Shown here piece by piece: positions 35,594 through 47,134 of a stretch of DNA of 64,000 bases. Below the pieces are notes generated by a model that was not told the origin of the DNA, did not search any database, and saw only the letters and a program-made list of their open reading frames with translations. The position numbers were made by a program, and so were the translations under genes. Origin of the DNA: Silene latifolia (Eukaryota > Streptophyta > Magnoliopsida > Caryophyllales > Caryophyllaceae); assembly GCF_048544455.1 (NCBI RefSeq), contig NC_133536.1:26352152-26416151 (forward strand), given 5' to 3'. Numbering within the stretch: position 1 is the stretch's first letter; the number at the start of each line of letters is the position of its first letter.

Positions 35594-35674
<81 letters not shown>
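35594..35674. repeat. (TA)n followed by (GA)n
   Basis: About 43 bases of alternating TA followed by about 37 of GA. The GA part is the outer end of the 35637-40379 element; the TA part is its likely target. Confidence 0.9.
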
Positions 35675-35677
<3 letters not shown>

Positions 35678-36028
35678 GGATCTCGTGAGTTTGGTTCTTA
35701 CGGTGAGTTGTGAGTTTGGAAAATCTAGACCATTAGATTAAGGTAAACCTACGGCTGGGATCAAAACTAAAAAATAAATAAAAAGAGTATGTTCCTCCAA
35801 AAACAAACACGGATACTTGTGCATATCATCTCAGTTTCTTCAACGGTCATTTTTCTCTTCAACAATGGCGTGCAATTTATTATCAATTGAAATTGCAGTT
35901 GACATTAAACAAACAATCACCAAATTTCCCAAACAATCACACGGCTCTCTCACCACCACAAAGCGGCGAGGAGAGAGATAATCGTCGCCGTAAACAATCA
36001 CACCGCAATCAATCAACTCATTGTTTTA

Positions 36029-36235
36029 ATGGCGATTCTATACGCCTTAGTAGCTCGAGGAACTATTATTCTCTCCGTATTTTGCGCCGTAATCGACAAT
36101 ATGGGCGCTGTCTCGCATCAAATTCTCGAGAAGCTTTCTAGTGATGGCGATTCACGGCTTTGTTTTTCGCAAGATCGATATATTTTTAAAGTTGATGGTC
36201 TTGTCTTCCTTTGTATGGCGAATGACACCTTTGGC
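36029..36235 (+). pseudogene. Captured VAMP714 first exon (longin domain)
   Basis: The ATG at 36029 opens 69 codons, MAILYALVARGTIILS to QILEKL, RLCFSQDRYIF and DGLVFLCMANDTFG, ending at a GT donor exactly where I expect exon 1 of plant VAMP71-type R-SNARE genes to end. RLCFSQDRYIF and FLCMANDTFG favour VAMP714 over other VAMP71 members. About 140 bases of CT-rich leader precede the ATG and intron-like DNA follows. The rest of the longin domain, the SNARE helix and the membrane anchor are absent, so it is a captured fragment. Confidence 0.85.
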
Positions 36236-37256
36236 GTAATTTAACATCTCAATCTTTCTCATATGAATTTGTGTATTTTGATTTGTGCTTGAGGTTTTGA
36301 TTTGTGATTTGATCGTGTAGTTAGAGTTTCGAATGATTGTGTAGTTAGGGCAATGAATTAATCAATTCATTCATTCATTTATTCAATAATTGCAGTTGTT
36401 ACAATTAAGAAGAAGAAGGAGAGATTAGCTAATAAAGTTGAAGATCAATGGTTAATTTCATCGCATGCGTGGTGTAGGTGGACGAAGGAGAGCGACGGTG
36501 GTGCGTAGTGGAACAATGGTTTCAGAATGTCGATATCGGTGTGTAGTGGAGATAAATGTGGCGCAGACCAAGATCCGGGAACGCTTTGTTATTATTCGGG
36601 GCGATTCGTGGGCCATGGACTGTTGATCGGGGTCATAGGAGGTGATAGTCTGCTTGGTGTCCTCCAGGTAGTCATACAAGGAACAAAAGGTTGATAAATT
36701 TCATAGTCATCCTTCAGTGGACGGTGCAAAAACACACAAACCCAGTGAAACTGGGAATGAAGGTATGAACATTGCCTTGACATCGGCTAGAGCAATGGGA
36801 TCGGGGATTAGTGAGAAAAAACATGGTTCGAAAAGCCCAGATTTCTGTGCTATATGGTTGATTCTGGTAAAGATGTTGCTACTTCAAGGGAAAAATAGCC
36901 CTTTCCAATTTGAAGCTTTTGTTAATCCAAGCTTAGAAAATGGAAGATGGGAAATTTGAAATGATAGGAGTGTCAATGCCATGCTTAATCAATCATTCAA
37001 TTTCTGCAAATCAAAAAGAAGAAGAACAAGGCTTAGCCTAATCATCTAGAAGAGCATCAGTTGAGGTGGCTCCAACTGGAATTGGTGAATCAATGAAACA
37101 AAAATTTGAAATGATAGGTGGAAATCATTACATGATATTCCAAAAAAATGTTGTAGAACATATAACGATATGATTTTTTGTATGCCCCTGTTTTTGTTCC
37201 TCTAATACTCCTAGTTTATCACAGCTCCAATTCTCATTTGGCAGTGTTATTCAGAT
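36236..37256. other. Further unassigned captured-looking DNA
   Basis: Contains open frames on both strands around 36440-36960 with gene-like base composition but no family I recognise. KFEMIG occurs twice (near 36950 and 37105). Possibly additional captured fragments. Confidence 0.35.
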
Positions 37257-37284
37257 TAAGGCCCTGTTCTTTCTGGCTTATTTT

Positions 37285-37435
37285 CACCTACTTGATTCGA
37301 TTCATTCGATTCGATTCGATTCATTCGATTCGATTCAATTTCTCGCTCCATTCGATTCGATTCGATTCGATTCACTCCATTCGATTCGATTCATTTCTCG
37401 CTCCATTCATTCGATTCGATTCGATTCACTCCATT
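37285..37435. repeat. (GATTC)n block, left
   Basis: Imperfect GATTC pentamer array mixed with CTCCATT. A similar array lies at 38860-39025, so the two form extended subterminal repeats of the same element. Confidence 0.85.
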
Positions 37436-37514
37436 AAGTTCAACATTTCAAATTTACTCATCTTAAATTTAATAGTTATTATTAATTTTGTTATCAATAA
37501 TACTATTTTTTTTT

Positions 37515-37524
37515 AATATTATTC

Positions 37525-37573
<49 letters not shown>

Positions 37574-37815
37574 TTAATAATAGTGTTAATAATAATGTTA
37601 TTAATAATTTATTATTATTATTATTATTATGAATATTATTATTAAAATGAATAATATTGTTGTTGTTGTTGTTAAAATGAATAATAATGTTATTAATGTT
37701 AATAATAATATTATTTATTATTATTATTGTTATTATTATTAGTAGTAGTAGTATTGTTGTTGTTGTTGTTATAATTATTGGTATTATTATTATTAAAATT
37801 AATAACATTTATTAT
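37515..37815. repeat. (ATT)n / (GTT)n microsatellite tract
   Basis: About 300 bases of imperfect ATT repeats with short GTT runs. The isoleucine/asparagine-rich ORF here is an artefact. Confidence 0.9.
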
Positions 37816-37824
37816 TAATATTAT

Positions 37825-38392
37825 TGATGGGGCACGCCCAACCGACTTGACCCAGTAACCAATACGGGGTCATACAAGTCAACACGCTTGCCAACATGGT
37901 TACGGATTCGCTTGATACTCTACGAATCACGAATTGTTAAAAGCGAATTCTATCAACTGATTACTGAAAATACATATAACACATTTTCTATAAGCGAATC
38001 GCGAATCGATAAGGCGTATTCATAGCGAATATGGTAACTATGCTTGCCAGCCATCATTTAAGGTACACATAGAAATCTATAAATACCTTATTATTCACCC
38101 ATCAATGGTAAAATACTTCTCACCAACAACTTCCTCTCTCTAAAAGTAAGACTACTCGAGCTACTATGAGAGGGCACGAAAACCTTAGCTTCAAGCAAGG
38201 TCCCAACTATCCAACATTACCGTAAGGCATCAGAGAAGGACCTATTGCGAACCCTCTGAGGCCCTATTTGTTACGCGTGAAAGATCCATCCGGAGAGAGC
38301 AAGCATAGGTTCGAGGTGTCATCGTCTGAGAAGAGCGCGTTGACCCGACCCGGATTCGAGCAACGCTTACTTGAGTGTTTTTATTCGAAACA
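37825..38392 (+). mobile_element. Solo LTR nested in the Harbinger-like element
   Basis: 568 bp starting TGATGGGGCACGCCC and ending GAAACA, flanked by ATTAT at 37820..37824 and 38393..38397. A TATA-like TATAAATAC lies near 38075. GC content is far above the surrounding (ATT)n DNA. No internal retroelement sequence. The duplication is AT-rich, so chance is not fully excluded. Confidence 0.72.
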
Positions 38393-38509
38393 ATTATTTT
38401 TACTAATATCATTATTAATATTGACATTATTATTTATTATTGTTATTAAGAATATTATTAGTAAAAAATTACTATTTTTTCATTATTATAATTTATGATT
38501 ATTCATATA

Positions 38510-38719
38510 CTCCTCCCTCTATCCCGGTCAATTGTTGTCTTTTGATTTTGGCACAAAGACCAAGGAAAGAGGAGTGGCCAATTATAAAATGACAAGCGGA
38601 CCAAATTGAGTGTGAATGATCAAATTGTTCATCAAGTTCATTCTTAAAATAGAAAGGACAATAATTGAATGAGACACTCCAAAATGGAATAGGACAACAA
38701 ATTACCGGGACAGAGGGAG
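38510..38719. mobile_element. Stowaway MITE
   Basis: 210 bp with terminal repeats CTCCCTCTATCCCGGTCAAT and CTCCCTCTGTCCCGGTAAT (reverse complement) and TA on both sides (38508..38509, 38720..38721), the classical Stowaway signature. Confidence 0.88.
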
Positions 38720-39289
38720 TATAATATTATAATTTTTTTCTTAAAAATAATAATTTTAGTATAAATAGTATTATACTATGAATATTATTATTATTATAGT
38801 TGATAATAACAATAATATTAAATATTATTATTATTATTAATAATATTAATATGATTATTTTAGTTCGATTCAAATTTCAATTCACTTTATTGATTCGATT
38901 CATTTCACTCTATTGATTCGATTGATCAGCTCACTCCATTGATTGATTCGATTCGATTCACTCCATTCGATTCGATTCATTCGATTCGATTCGATTCATC
39001 CATTCGATTCGATTCGATTGATTCGGCTCTAAAAAGCCAGAAAGAACAGGGCCTAAGTGTTGGTCAAATGGTATAGTTATGGTCTTATGGATCAATTTGC
39101 TCATTTGTTGAGAAATGACTTGACTGTAACTTGTGGATTGAATAGAAATAAAGTTGTACATTAAATCGCAATGGGCTCGTTTAATTGTGTCTATTTGACT
39201 TTATTGTTGTGATAGACTGTTAGGAAATTGTGACATTATAAGATATAAGCCATGCAAAATCAAAACCGTATATACAATCAAAACCTCAG

Positions 39290-40010
39290 TAACACCACAA
39301 TAACACTACAATAACACCCTTATTATAACACCACAATAACACAAGATTAAAATAAAACCGAAATAACATCACAATAACAGCACAATAACACGTGTTAAAG
39401 AAGAGTAAAAAATCAAAGTAGTAAAAAAAAATCAAAGTGACCGGAAAAACATCACAATAACAGCAGAATAACAGTAGAATAACAGCACAATAACACGCGG
39501 TAAAAAAAAGAAAAAAAATCAAAGTCGTAAAAAAAATCAAAGTGGCACCGGAGTAACATCACAATAATAGCAGAATAACAACACAATAACATGCGGTAAA
39601 AAAAAGAGTAAAAAAATCAAAGTAGTAAAAAAAATCAAAGTGACACCGGAATAACATCACAATAATAGCAGAATAACAGTAGAATAACAGCACAATAATA
39701 CGTGGTAAAAAAAAAGAAAAAAAATCAAAGTCGTAAAAAAAATCAAAGTAACAGCAAAATAACATCACAATAACAGCGGAATAACAATAACAGCACAATA
39801 ACACGTGGTAAAAAAAAAAAGAGAGAAAAAAAATCAAAGTCGTAAAAAAATCAAAGTAACAGCAGAATAACATCACAATAACAGCGGAATAACAATAACA
39901 GCACAATAACATGTGGTAAAAAAAAAAAGAGAAAAAAAAATCAAAGTCGTAAAAAAAATCCAGGTAAAAAAAAGCACAATAATAGCATAATAACACGAGG
40001 TAAAAAAAAT
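39290..40010. repeat. Tandem repeat, ~106-bp unit, about six copies
   Basis: Each unit has AACACGTGGTAAAAAAAA, an A-rich stretch with AATCAAAGTCGTAAAAAAA, then AACATCACAATAACAGC repeats. Variation is mainly in A-run length and the number of AATAACAGC steps. It creates a spurious Phe/Tyr/Cys-rich ORF on the minus strand. Confidence 0.85.
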
Positions 40011-40339
40011 AAGAGTAAAAAAAATTTCAAGTAAAAAAAAAATTCGGTACAAAAAGAAAAAAAAAAAAAGGTAACATAATGAGTAAATTAAAGAAAAACA
40101 TAAGAGAAAACAAAAATCAAAGTGGTAAAAAAAAAAGCATAATAACACGAGGTAAAAAAAAGAGAAAAAAAAATTAAAGTAAAAAAAAAGTAACATTAGA
40201 AAAAAGAGAAAATAAGTAAATGACAATGGTTTTATATGACATGTAAGATTTAATCTTGGCCACTCATCTCTAATATAATCTAATGGTTGAGATTCCCCCA
40301 ACTCACAACTCACCATAAGAACCAAAATCACCAAATCCA

Positions 40340-40474
<135 letters not shown>

Positions 40475-40924
40475 CTAATCTCATACATGCACATGTATGC
40501 AAATCAATCACGAACATGCGGACTTTATGAAACAACCGAATGATGCAACGTCACTCGTCATATGACTCAACTATGCTCGACATTCCCATTTTCCGGATAC
40601 TATACCACGCATATACCGCGTCAAATCTATCACATGATCACACATGTATTTTCAACATCCATTCTCATCTATCACCAACACTTCCGCTCATACGGAAGAC
40701 CATATACGCAAACATGCAAACAACCACTATGTCACTTACACATTGTAACCACATCAATTAACATGCATCACACAAGATTATTACATCATTTTGTCATCAA
40801 TATACTCATATCGCATTAACGACTTTTATCAAATTACCAAAATGCCACACAACATGGTCAACGTAAGCAATTCACAAAATATCACCCATGTAGGGTCAAC
40901 ACGCTCATCTAGATATAAGTCAAC

Positions 40925-41050
40925 CACTCGATACTCGGTCGAGTATAGACAAAACAGAGGTCCAAAAAAACCACTCGGTCGAGTGAAATGGGTCACTCGG
41001 CCGAGTAGATGGCATCGGTCGAGTGAATGGGGCACTCGGTCGAGTGTCAC
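40925..41050. repeat. Cluster of ACTCGGTCGAGT palindromes, first
   Basis: Five copies of a near-perfect palindrome CACTCGGTCGAGTG and variants (GGCCGAGTAG, GATACTCGGTCGAGTAT) spaced about 20-35 bases. Confidence 0.85.
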
Positions 41051-43574
41051 ACAACAGAATTGAGGTTCGGTCCAAAATCACTTCCAAGGTCACTCTTTCT
41101 AACATACAAATGTAAATCAATTTCAAGGGTGACTGGTGCACCATCAGATGACCATGTCTAAAACAAACTCTTGGCCTTACGGCCATCACTACAACACAAC
41201 TTAGATAAAGCATCCAAGGCATACTACCAACACAAACATACTATTTCATCATCAACAGCTGCACCGTGGTGCGACACTCTAGTCACATCGGTAAACACAA
41301 CGCATTATACTATATTATGGACACGTCCTAATCACTCATCACTCTCAAGGAATAGTAACAATATCATCACTCACTTAAGCACTACAGCAAAATCACGATG
41401 CACACCGTGGGCGTTTCACAACAACGCTTGGGAGGCAATTTTACAAACCAAATCTATACTATCACTCTCAGGGTCGGAGTCCGACACAACCACTTTCGCA
41501 CATCATGCTTATGTATCTAGGTTAACGGTTACATTATGTATCATAAATGATCAAATGCCTCATTATAAGATTGAACCCTCAAGCATCCCATGCTACACTT
41601 CTACTCTCACGTCCACAAAACCAAACTTGGTAGTACTAAATCCACAATTGCATAGATCCCAATTACTAGAACTCAACTCATCCACCATTATACCTCCTCA
41701 CACGGGTTCACTTGAAACTTACAACAAATTCCCCACTAAATGACGGTCTACCACTTGCAAAATCTCCAACTCATCTCTCGCTCTAGTGCTCTCTCTCCCG
41801 TGTTCCGGTTTACAAAATCTTACCACTATTTATCCAAATTTACACCATTTGTCAAGTCACGTCTCACGTTCTCCACAACTTTTATCAGCTCATGTCATCG
41901 CTCTCTCTTACCCTGAGTTCCTTAATTATTCCTTCATCATTCTACGAATCCAACTCAACCATATGCTAGCCAAAATACTTGAGTCGTGCTCAAAATATTA
42001 CTCTCACATGTTCTCAAACTGCGTTCACTATTTATGAGTCCACACAACCGCTAAGTATCCAATTTTGATTGCACTCCACACATTATTTATAAGTTTTCTC
42101 TCATGATCAATTCGCCATACTCAAAACATTACATGGGCCTACTACCGTCCTATTGTTCCCAAATTATAAAACCTGATAACTACGTCCAATTCCACACATC
42201 TTGTCGGAGACATATGCTTAAGGCTAGGGTGAGAAAACACTATTTTGGGCTCACACACAACTCTATACCCGGAAATCTCGGGTTAACTCATGAATAGGGT
42301 GATGAAAATCAAAACAATCCAGAACGGATATGAAAAGGTAGCAAATTAAATAACATGGAATGGATAGGAAGTCAATGATCGACACCTTAAGATTGCCCTA
42401 ATAGCACAATTGAAATATGATGAATTTTGGAAAATGATGCAACTTCAAACTCATGTAATTTTACTCAAACTTGACTCAAATGCAAAATGCTATATTAAAA
42501 CTTTAACATAAAAGTCATTTGTCTCAAATTTCTCGAAAACTTTAATACAATGTAATCCGTCATAGGCTGGTACATGTCATTATAGGCCAAGTTCAAAGTA
42601 TTACTATTCGATTGATACCAAACATAACTTAGAAAAGTCAAAAATCCGGGTAGGTATACCATTCTTTTTCGAAAATAATATTTTAAGAAGGAAAAACCTC
42701 TTATGCACGACCTCCACAAAACGTAGTAATCAAAGATTAGAATAATAAGGAATTAATGAAGTACGCCACGAGCGTAAAATCAAAGCTTATTTATACTTTC
42801 ACAACATTTTCGGGGAAATTTGTCAACCTTTTAGACGGAAATTTTTGATTCACACATTTTTATTACAAAATTCCAAAAATAGTATTATAGTTTTACAATA
42901 CTATTAAACCATATTTGCGTAAAATAAAAAATGCTCATATTCCTCACTTGGTTCAAAATTTTTGGCTAAAATTTGCAATGAAATCTTCATTTTTAAGACA
43001 ATGTACCACACCATTAGGGATTACGGTAGTCTTTATAAGACGACTAAACAAGTTTCAATTTGGAAATCAGAAGTAAGTTAAACTTTTAAGCTGAAATTTT
43101 AGCATACAAGGTAAAATACGACATTAACAACAAGCGTTCAGCCTTTCTTGTTCAATTTGACCCAACAAACATGAAAATCCGATTATCGACTCAAAAGCAC
43201 AAGTTTCTAAGCTCATCCATGGTGGAAAGAAAATTCACCATGAAAAAAATGATTTTCTGACCACTCTAATGATATAGAAAATCAACCATTACTATGGAAT
43301 TGAACAAGTCATGCAATAGTTTGATAAAACTTGAATAAACATGTGTATAAGTATATAAAACCATTTCAAATTGCAAAATGAAGAAGATGAACTCAACTAC
43401 ATGGTCGAAATTCGAGAAGACGGATAAAGAAAAGTGGAGTAGCAAAGTGTAATTCAAACAACAAATCAAACTATAAAAAAAACTTTGAATTATTTTAAGA
43501 TAAATCGATGTCGAAGTTACGAGGTAGAAATGAAAGATAAGGTAAAAAAACAAATTTTACACGAATTTCTCAGC

Positions 43575-43800
43575 TCACCAGGCCCACTTGGCCGAGTACT
43601 TAGGGCACTCGATCGAGTGCAACTCCACTCGGTCTAGTAACAGGTTACTCGATCGAGTGGAAACCTTTCAGAAGTTTTCCAGTTTCTTGAATTTGCCCAC
43701 TCGGTCGAGTGACAGGTCCACTTGGTTGAGTGATCTGTTCACTCGGTCGAGTGACTCATCCACTCGGTCGAGTGACTAGTCAACTCGCTCAAGTACTACT
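43575..43800. repeat. Cluster of ACTCGGTCGAGT palindromes, second
   Basis: About ten copies of CACTCGGTCGAGTGA or CACTCGATCGAGTG, the last ones spaced every 22-24 bases. Same motif as the cluster 2.6 kb to the left. Confidence 0.87.
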
Positions 43801-44426
43801 CTACTCGATTGGGTTTGGTCTCACACTAACTATCTTTGGTACGTTACTCCTAGAATCGTAACTATTCGACCACTAACCATCATCAATCATGCCTTAACAA
43901 CGACACTAGCAAGCTCAAACACGCAAATGATACCTACGTGTCAAGATTCGGGACTACCGTCCGTCATATCAACACACACTAATCATATCTATGATATACT
44001 ACTCACATGAGTCCATTTATCCATTCATCACATGCTATCATATTTCACATGAACGATTCTATCATACTATAAACCTATTAAGAGTCACAAAACACATGCA
44101 TTCATACCACTTTCACTAATGATCATATCATATGCCATATTCAAACACACATTAAAACCATAACACATATGCATTCATATCACGATTCACATAACGTTTC
44201 CCATACTCCTAGCCACCCACGTAGTGACCAACTCAGACGATAGACACTAGCTTTGGCATGAGGGCGCCTACTCATCCAAAACTAATCTCCTATTCTACTC
44301 ACGTCGGGTTCATTTTACTTAGACTCTCCTAAGTTCATTATTGGTTCATTGGTTTTAGGTTCCAAAATCGTCACTCTGATTTGGATTAGGAAAATCCGTC
44401 TTTAAGGTAAGTTTACTATAATCCAA

Positions 44427-46299
44427 TGTAACACCCCAATTATCTGGCCAAGATAATTGAAGCATTACCATCTCGGTTTCCCGAGGTAGTGTTTCAAAAC
44501 TTCGGTCAAAGAATATTTTATTAATGCAATGTTTAATGAATTACATAAAACGTAAACAAATGAATATAAGTACTTAACCTGCTCCCCATATGATTGGAAA
44601 TATCATATGGATCGACATAGGCCACCCCGGAAATAGGTGACAATTACACAGACACACAAACGTCAGTTTCAATAAATAAAGTATGACACAACTCAAAGTG
44701 TGTGAGTATGCAACAAGACTATAACATGGATGACATGCTATCAAACAACCACAACCACGGTACCGGGACATGCCCAGACAAACCGACAACCACAAACAGG
44801 TATCGGGACACGCCCAGACGTACTGGGTCCGGAAGCCAACCGGATCCTCTGCCAGACGTCGTGTTTCAACCACACAAGTCCTCCGTAACTCAAGCTATTA
44901 ATGTGCACATCCCTCTTGGAGTGGGAAGCTCCAATAGGCGACTCAAGCGTAAGACGGTCTCCCAACCGTCTTACGTCTCCAAAATAACAACAACAAATCC
45001 TCAAACATATACAATCACAACATGAAATGCATGACAGACAATATACACCATGACATGCCAAACATGCCATGGATACCAGTTCCTCAAATTTTCCGACTCG
45101 TCGAGCCGTCAAAACTAATAACAAGCAATACGACTCACTCAACGTAAACAAATGGTAAAAGACTCATTTTATAAATAAATGCAACAATGAAACTCAGTAG
45201 GATAAACCTACCTTTTAACAAATCTCCATAAGCAATCCGAATAAAATAATCTTACACAAAAACCGTCACTTAAATATAATTAATTACTAACTAATCCAAC
45301 TAATTAAATATGAATTACTTAATTAAATAATACTCGTCTTAAACTATTTAACACCCTTCTTAATAAACTACCCAAAACCCATTTCGACACACGGTCAAAC
45401 CTCCGCCACATGCCATCTATTGCCGCCAACGTGGCCACCACCACCAACCACGGTTGACCACGACCGGCAGTAACCCCAACCAACAACAATGACAACAACA
45501 CGACAACATCAAAAACTACACCACCCATGACCATAACCAACCCTACCATGGCTACCACAGGCCACGCCGGCCGACGTCGACCACCCCCTACCGTGTCCCC
45601 CGACCACGGCGAGTCCAACAGCAGCAATGACGACGACAACAACCACCAGCAACGACCACAACACCCCACCACAACTCCTAACCCGCGCTCGTACACCCTT
45701 TTTTCTACCCCAGATCCCGACCATCACGGCCACCCATTCCACCACCCAAGACCACCACTCAACTTCTCTCTCTTCCCTCAACCGAGACCTACCCAGAACC
45801 GGATCCAAACCTACCCGTAACACCCTTAAACCGCAACCCTAATCCGAGTCACCAAAACCTATAAAACCCAACAAACCTCTTGGTCAAACCCCATTATGGT
45901 GGTTAACGGCATCCCCTATAGTGGTCAAAGACGGGTCAGAGGTGGGTCAAGGTCGGGACGGGTCAATGGTATAAAAATAATAACATAAAGGTTAGTATAA
46001 GACGGTCTTACCTTACGAACTCAGGCGGAGAGACAAAATATCCTTCTTCTTATCTCCCTCTCCTCTCTCTTTCCTCTCTTTAGATTTTGTATTGGATTGT
46101 GTTTATGAATGGATAAGGGATAAGGGAGTATAGGGTGAGTATATGTATGGGGCGAGTGTATGTATGTTTATACATATATCGTATTATTATTATTATCATC
46201 ATTATTATTACTATTATTATTATTATTCCTTCTCAAACTCAACTCATTAAATACAATAAAATATTATTATTATATAATTACTAAATATGGAGTATTACA
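44427..46299 (-). mobile_element. Ty3/gypsy solo LTR, copy 2
   Basis: 1,873 bp from TGTAACACCCC to GTATTACA, flanked by TCCAA at 44422..44426 and 46300..46304, a perfect 5-bp duplication. It aligns with LTR copy 1 over its whole length except for the hAT MITE. It has no internal region, hence a solo LTR, and it sits inside another LTR-like sequence. Confidence 0.88.
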
Positions 46300-46551
46300 T
46301 CCAATCCCGTCATTAATTCCCGATCATTAATTCCCGATCATTACTCAAATCGAGTATGCATAGCCGGCCCAATACTCTCATGGCACACGGCCCAAGCCAC
46401 GACTACTATTCAGTCCCGAATCACTTAATTGTTTTATTATTTATCTACCGTCTTAGTTGCACTTATTTTTATAAATGTAAATGTCATTAATTAATTATTC
46501 GAATTACATAAATTATTCTTATAATTACTTATCAAATTACGAGGTATTACA
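46300..46551 (-). mobile_element. Fragment of an outer gypsy-type LTR
   Basis: On the minus strand it begins TGTAATACCTCGTAAT, a gypsy-type LTR start related to that of the inserted solo LTR, and runs up to the solo LTR's target duplication. The sequence continues on the other side below 44426. Confidence 0.55.
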
Positions 46552-47134
46552 GGTTTTCATATGAGGTCTATAACTTTTCAGATGAGCATTGACACGCCAT
46601 TACCATTTAGAGCACTGCTAGTGGAAACATTTAAATCAAGCAGAACACGAGTGCTTGAACAAACACTTGAGATTATGCTTCCTTGCTTTAATGGGTATAA
46701 CGGGTAATTAAGGGAGAAATTAGATGAAAATTAACATAAAAGGGAATTCAAAGTAAGAAAAGAAAGAATTGATCTGGAGGAAATGAAATAGAGGGAGAAT
46801 TGTGGAGATTATTGGAATTGAAATAGAGTAAGATCAGTAAACCAAAGGAAGAGGAAGGAGATTATAAAGACAAAGGAATGTAACCTAGAGAAAATTAAAC
46901 TTATCAGCGACAACAAGTAAATTAATAAGAGGTAGATAGCAATATAAGTTAAATGATTGAATAGTTTAGATTATCTGGGCTAATAAATAGTTGAAATTAT
47001 TTTGAACATGACAGTCATAGTTTGGATTATTCCTCATCAAATAACCCTTTAATTTATTATTATTTAACACATAGTGACATAGTGTTACATAAATATTGTC
47101 GGAGTACATGAATGATGTGGTTGATATTAACAAA
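46552..47134. other. Unassigned AT-rich DNA
   Basis: No coding sequence or clear repeat; purine-rich around 46740-46900. Confidence 0.5.

Larger units (their letters stand above)
37260..39053. mobile_element. TAA-flanked inverted-repeat element, Harbinger-like
   Basis: Terminal repeats GGCCCTGTTCTTTCTGGCTT and its inverse AAGCCAGAAAGAACAGGGCC are perfect over 20 bases and flanked by TAA on both sides (37257..37259, 39054..39056). The interior has (GATTC)n blocks just inside both ends, long (ATT)n tracts, a solo LTR and a Stowaway MITE. No transposase. Confidence 0.85.

Noticed and set aside
37503-37808. Ile/Asn-rich ORF
   Set aside because: Translation of the (ATT)n tract.
39290-40010. CRISPR-like array
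   Set aside because: Units are long, fully repetitive and A-rich with no unique spacers, in a plant nuclear context.
41171-41743. A 190-codon plus-strand frame
   Set aside because: Thr/Ser/His-rich with no recognised domain and antisense to the presumed gypsy orientation; judged chance.
43575-43800. CRISPR-like array of CACTCGGTCGAGTG
   Set aside because: Repeat is only 14 bases, spacers about 8-10 bases and irregular; a palindrome cluster in transposon DNA is the better reading.
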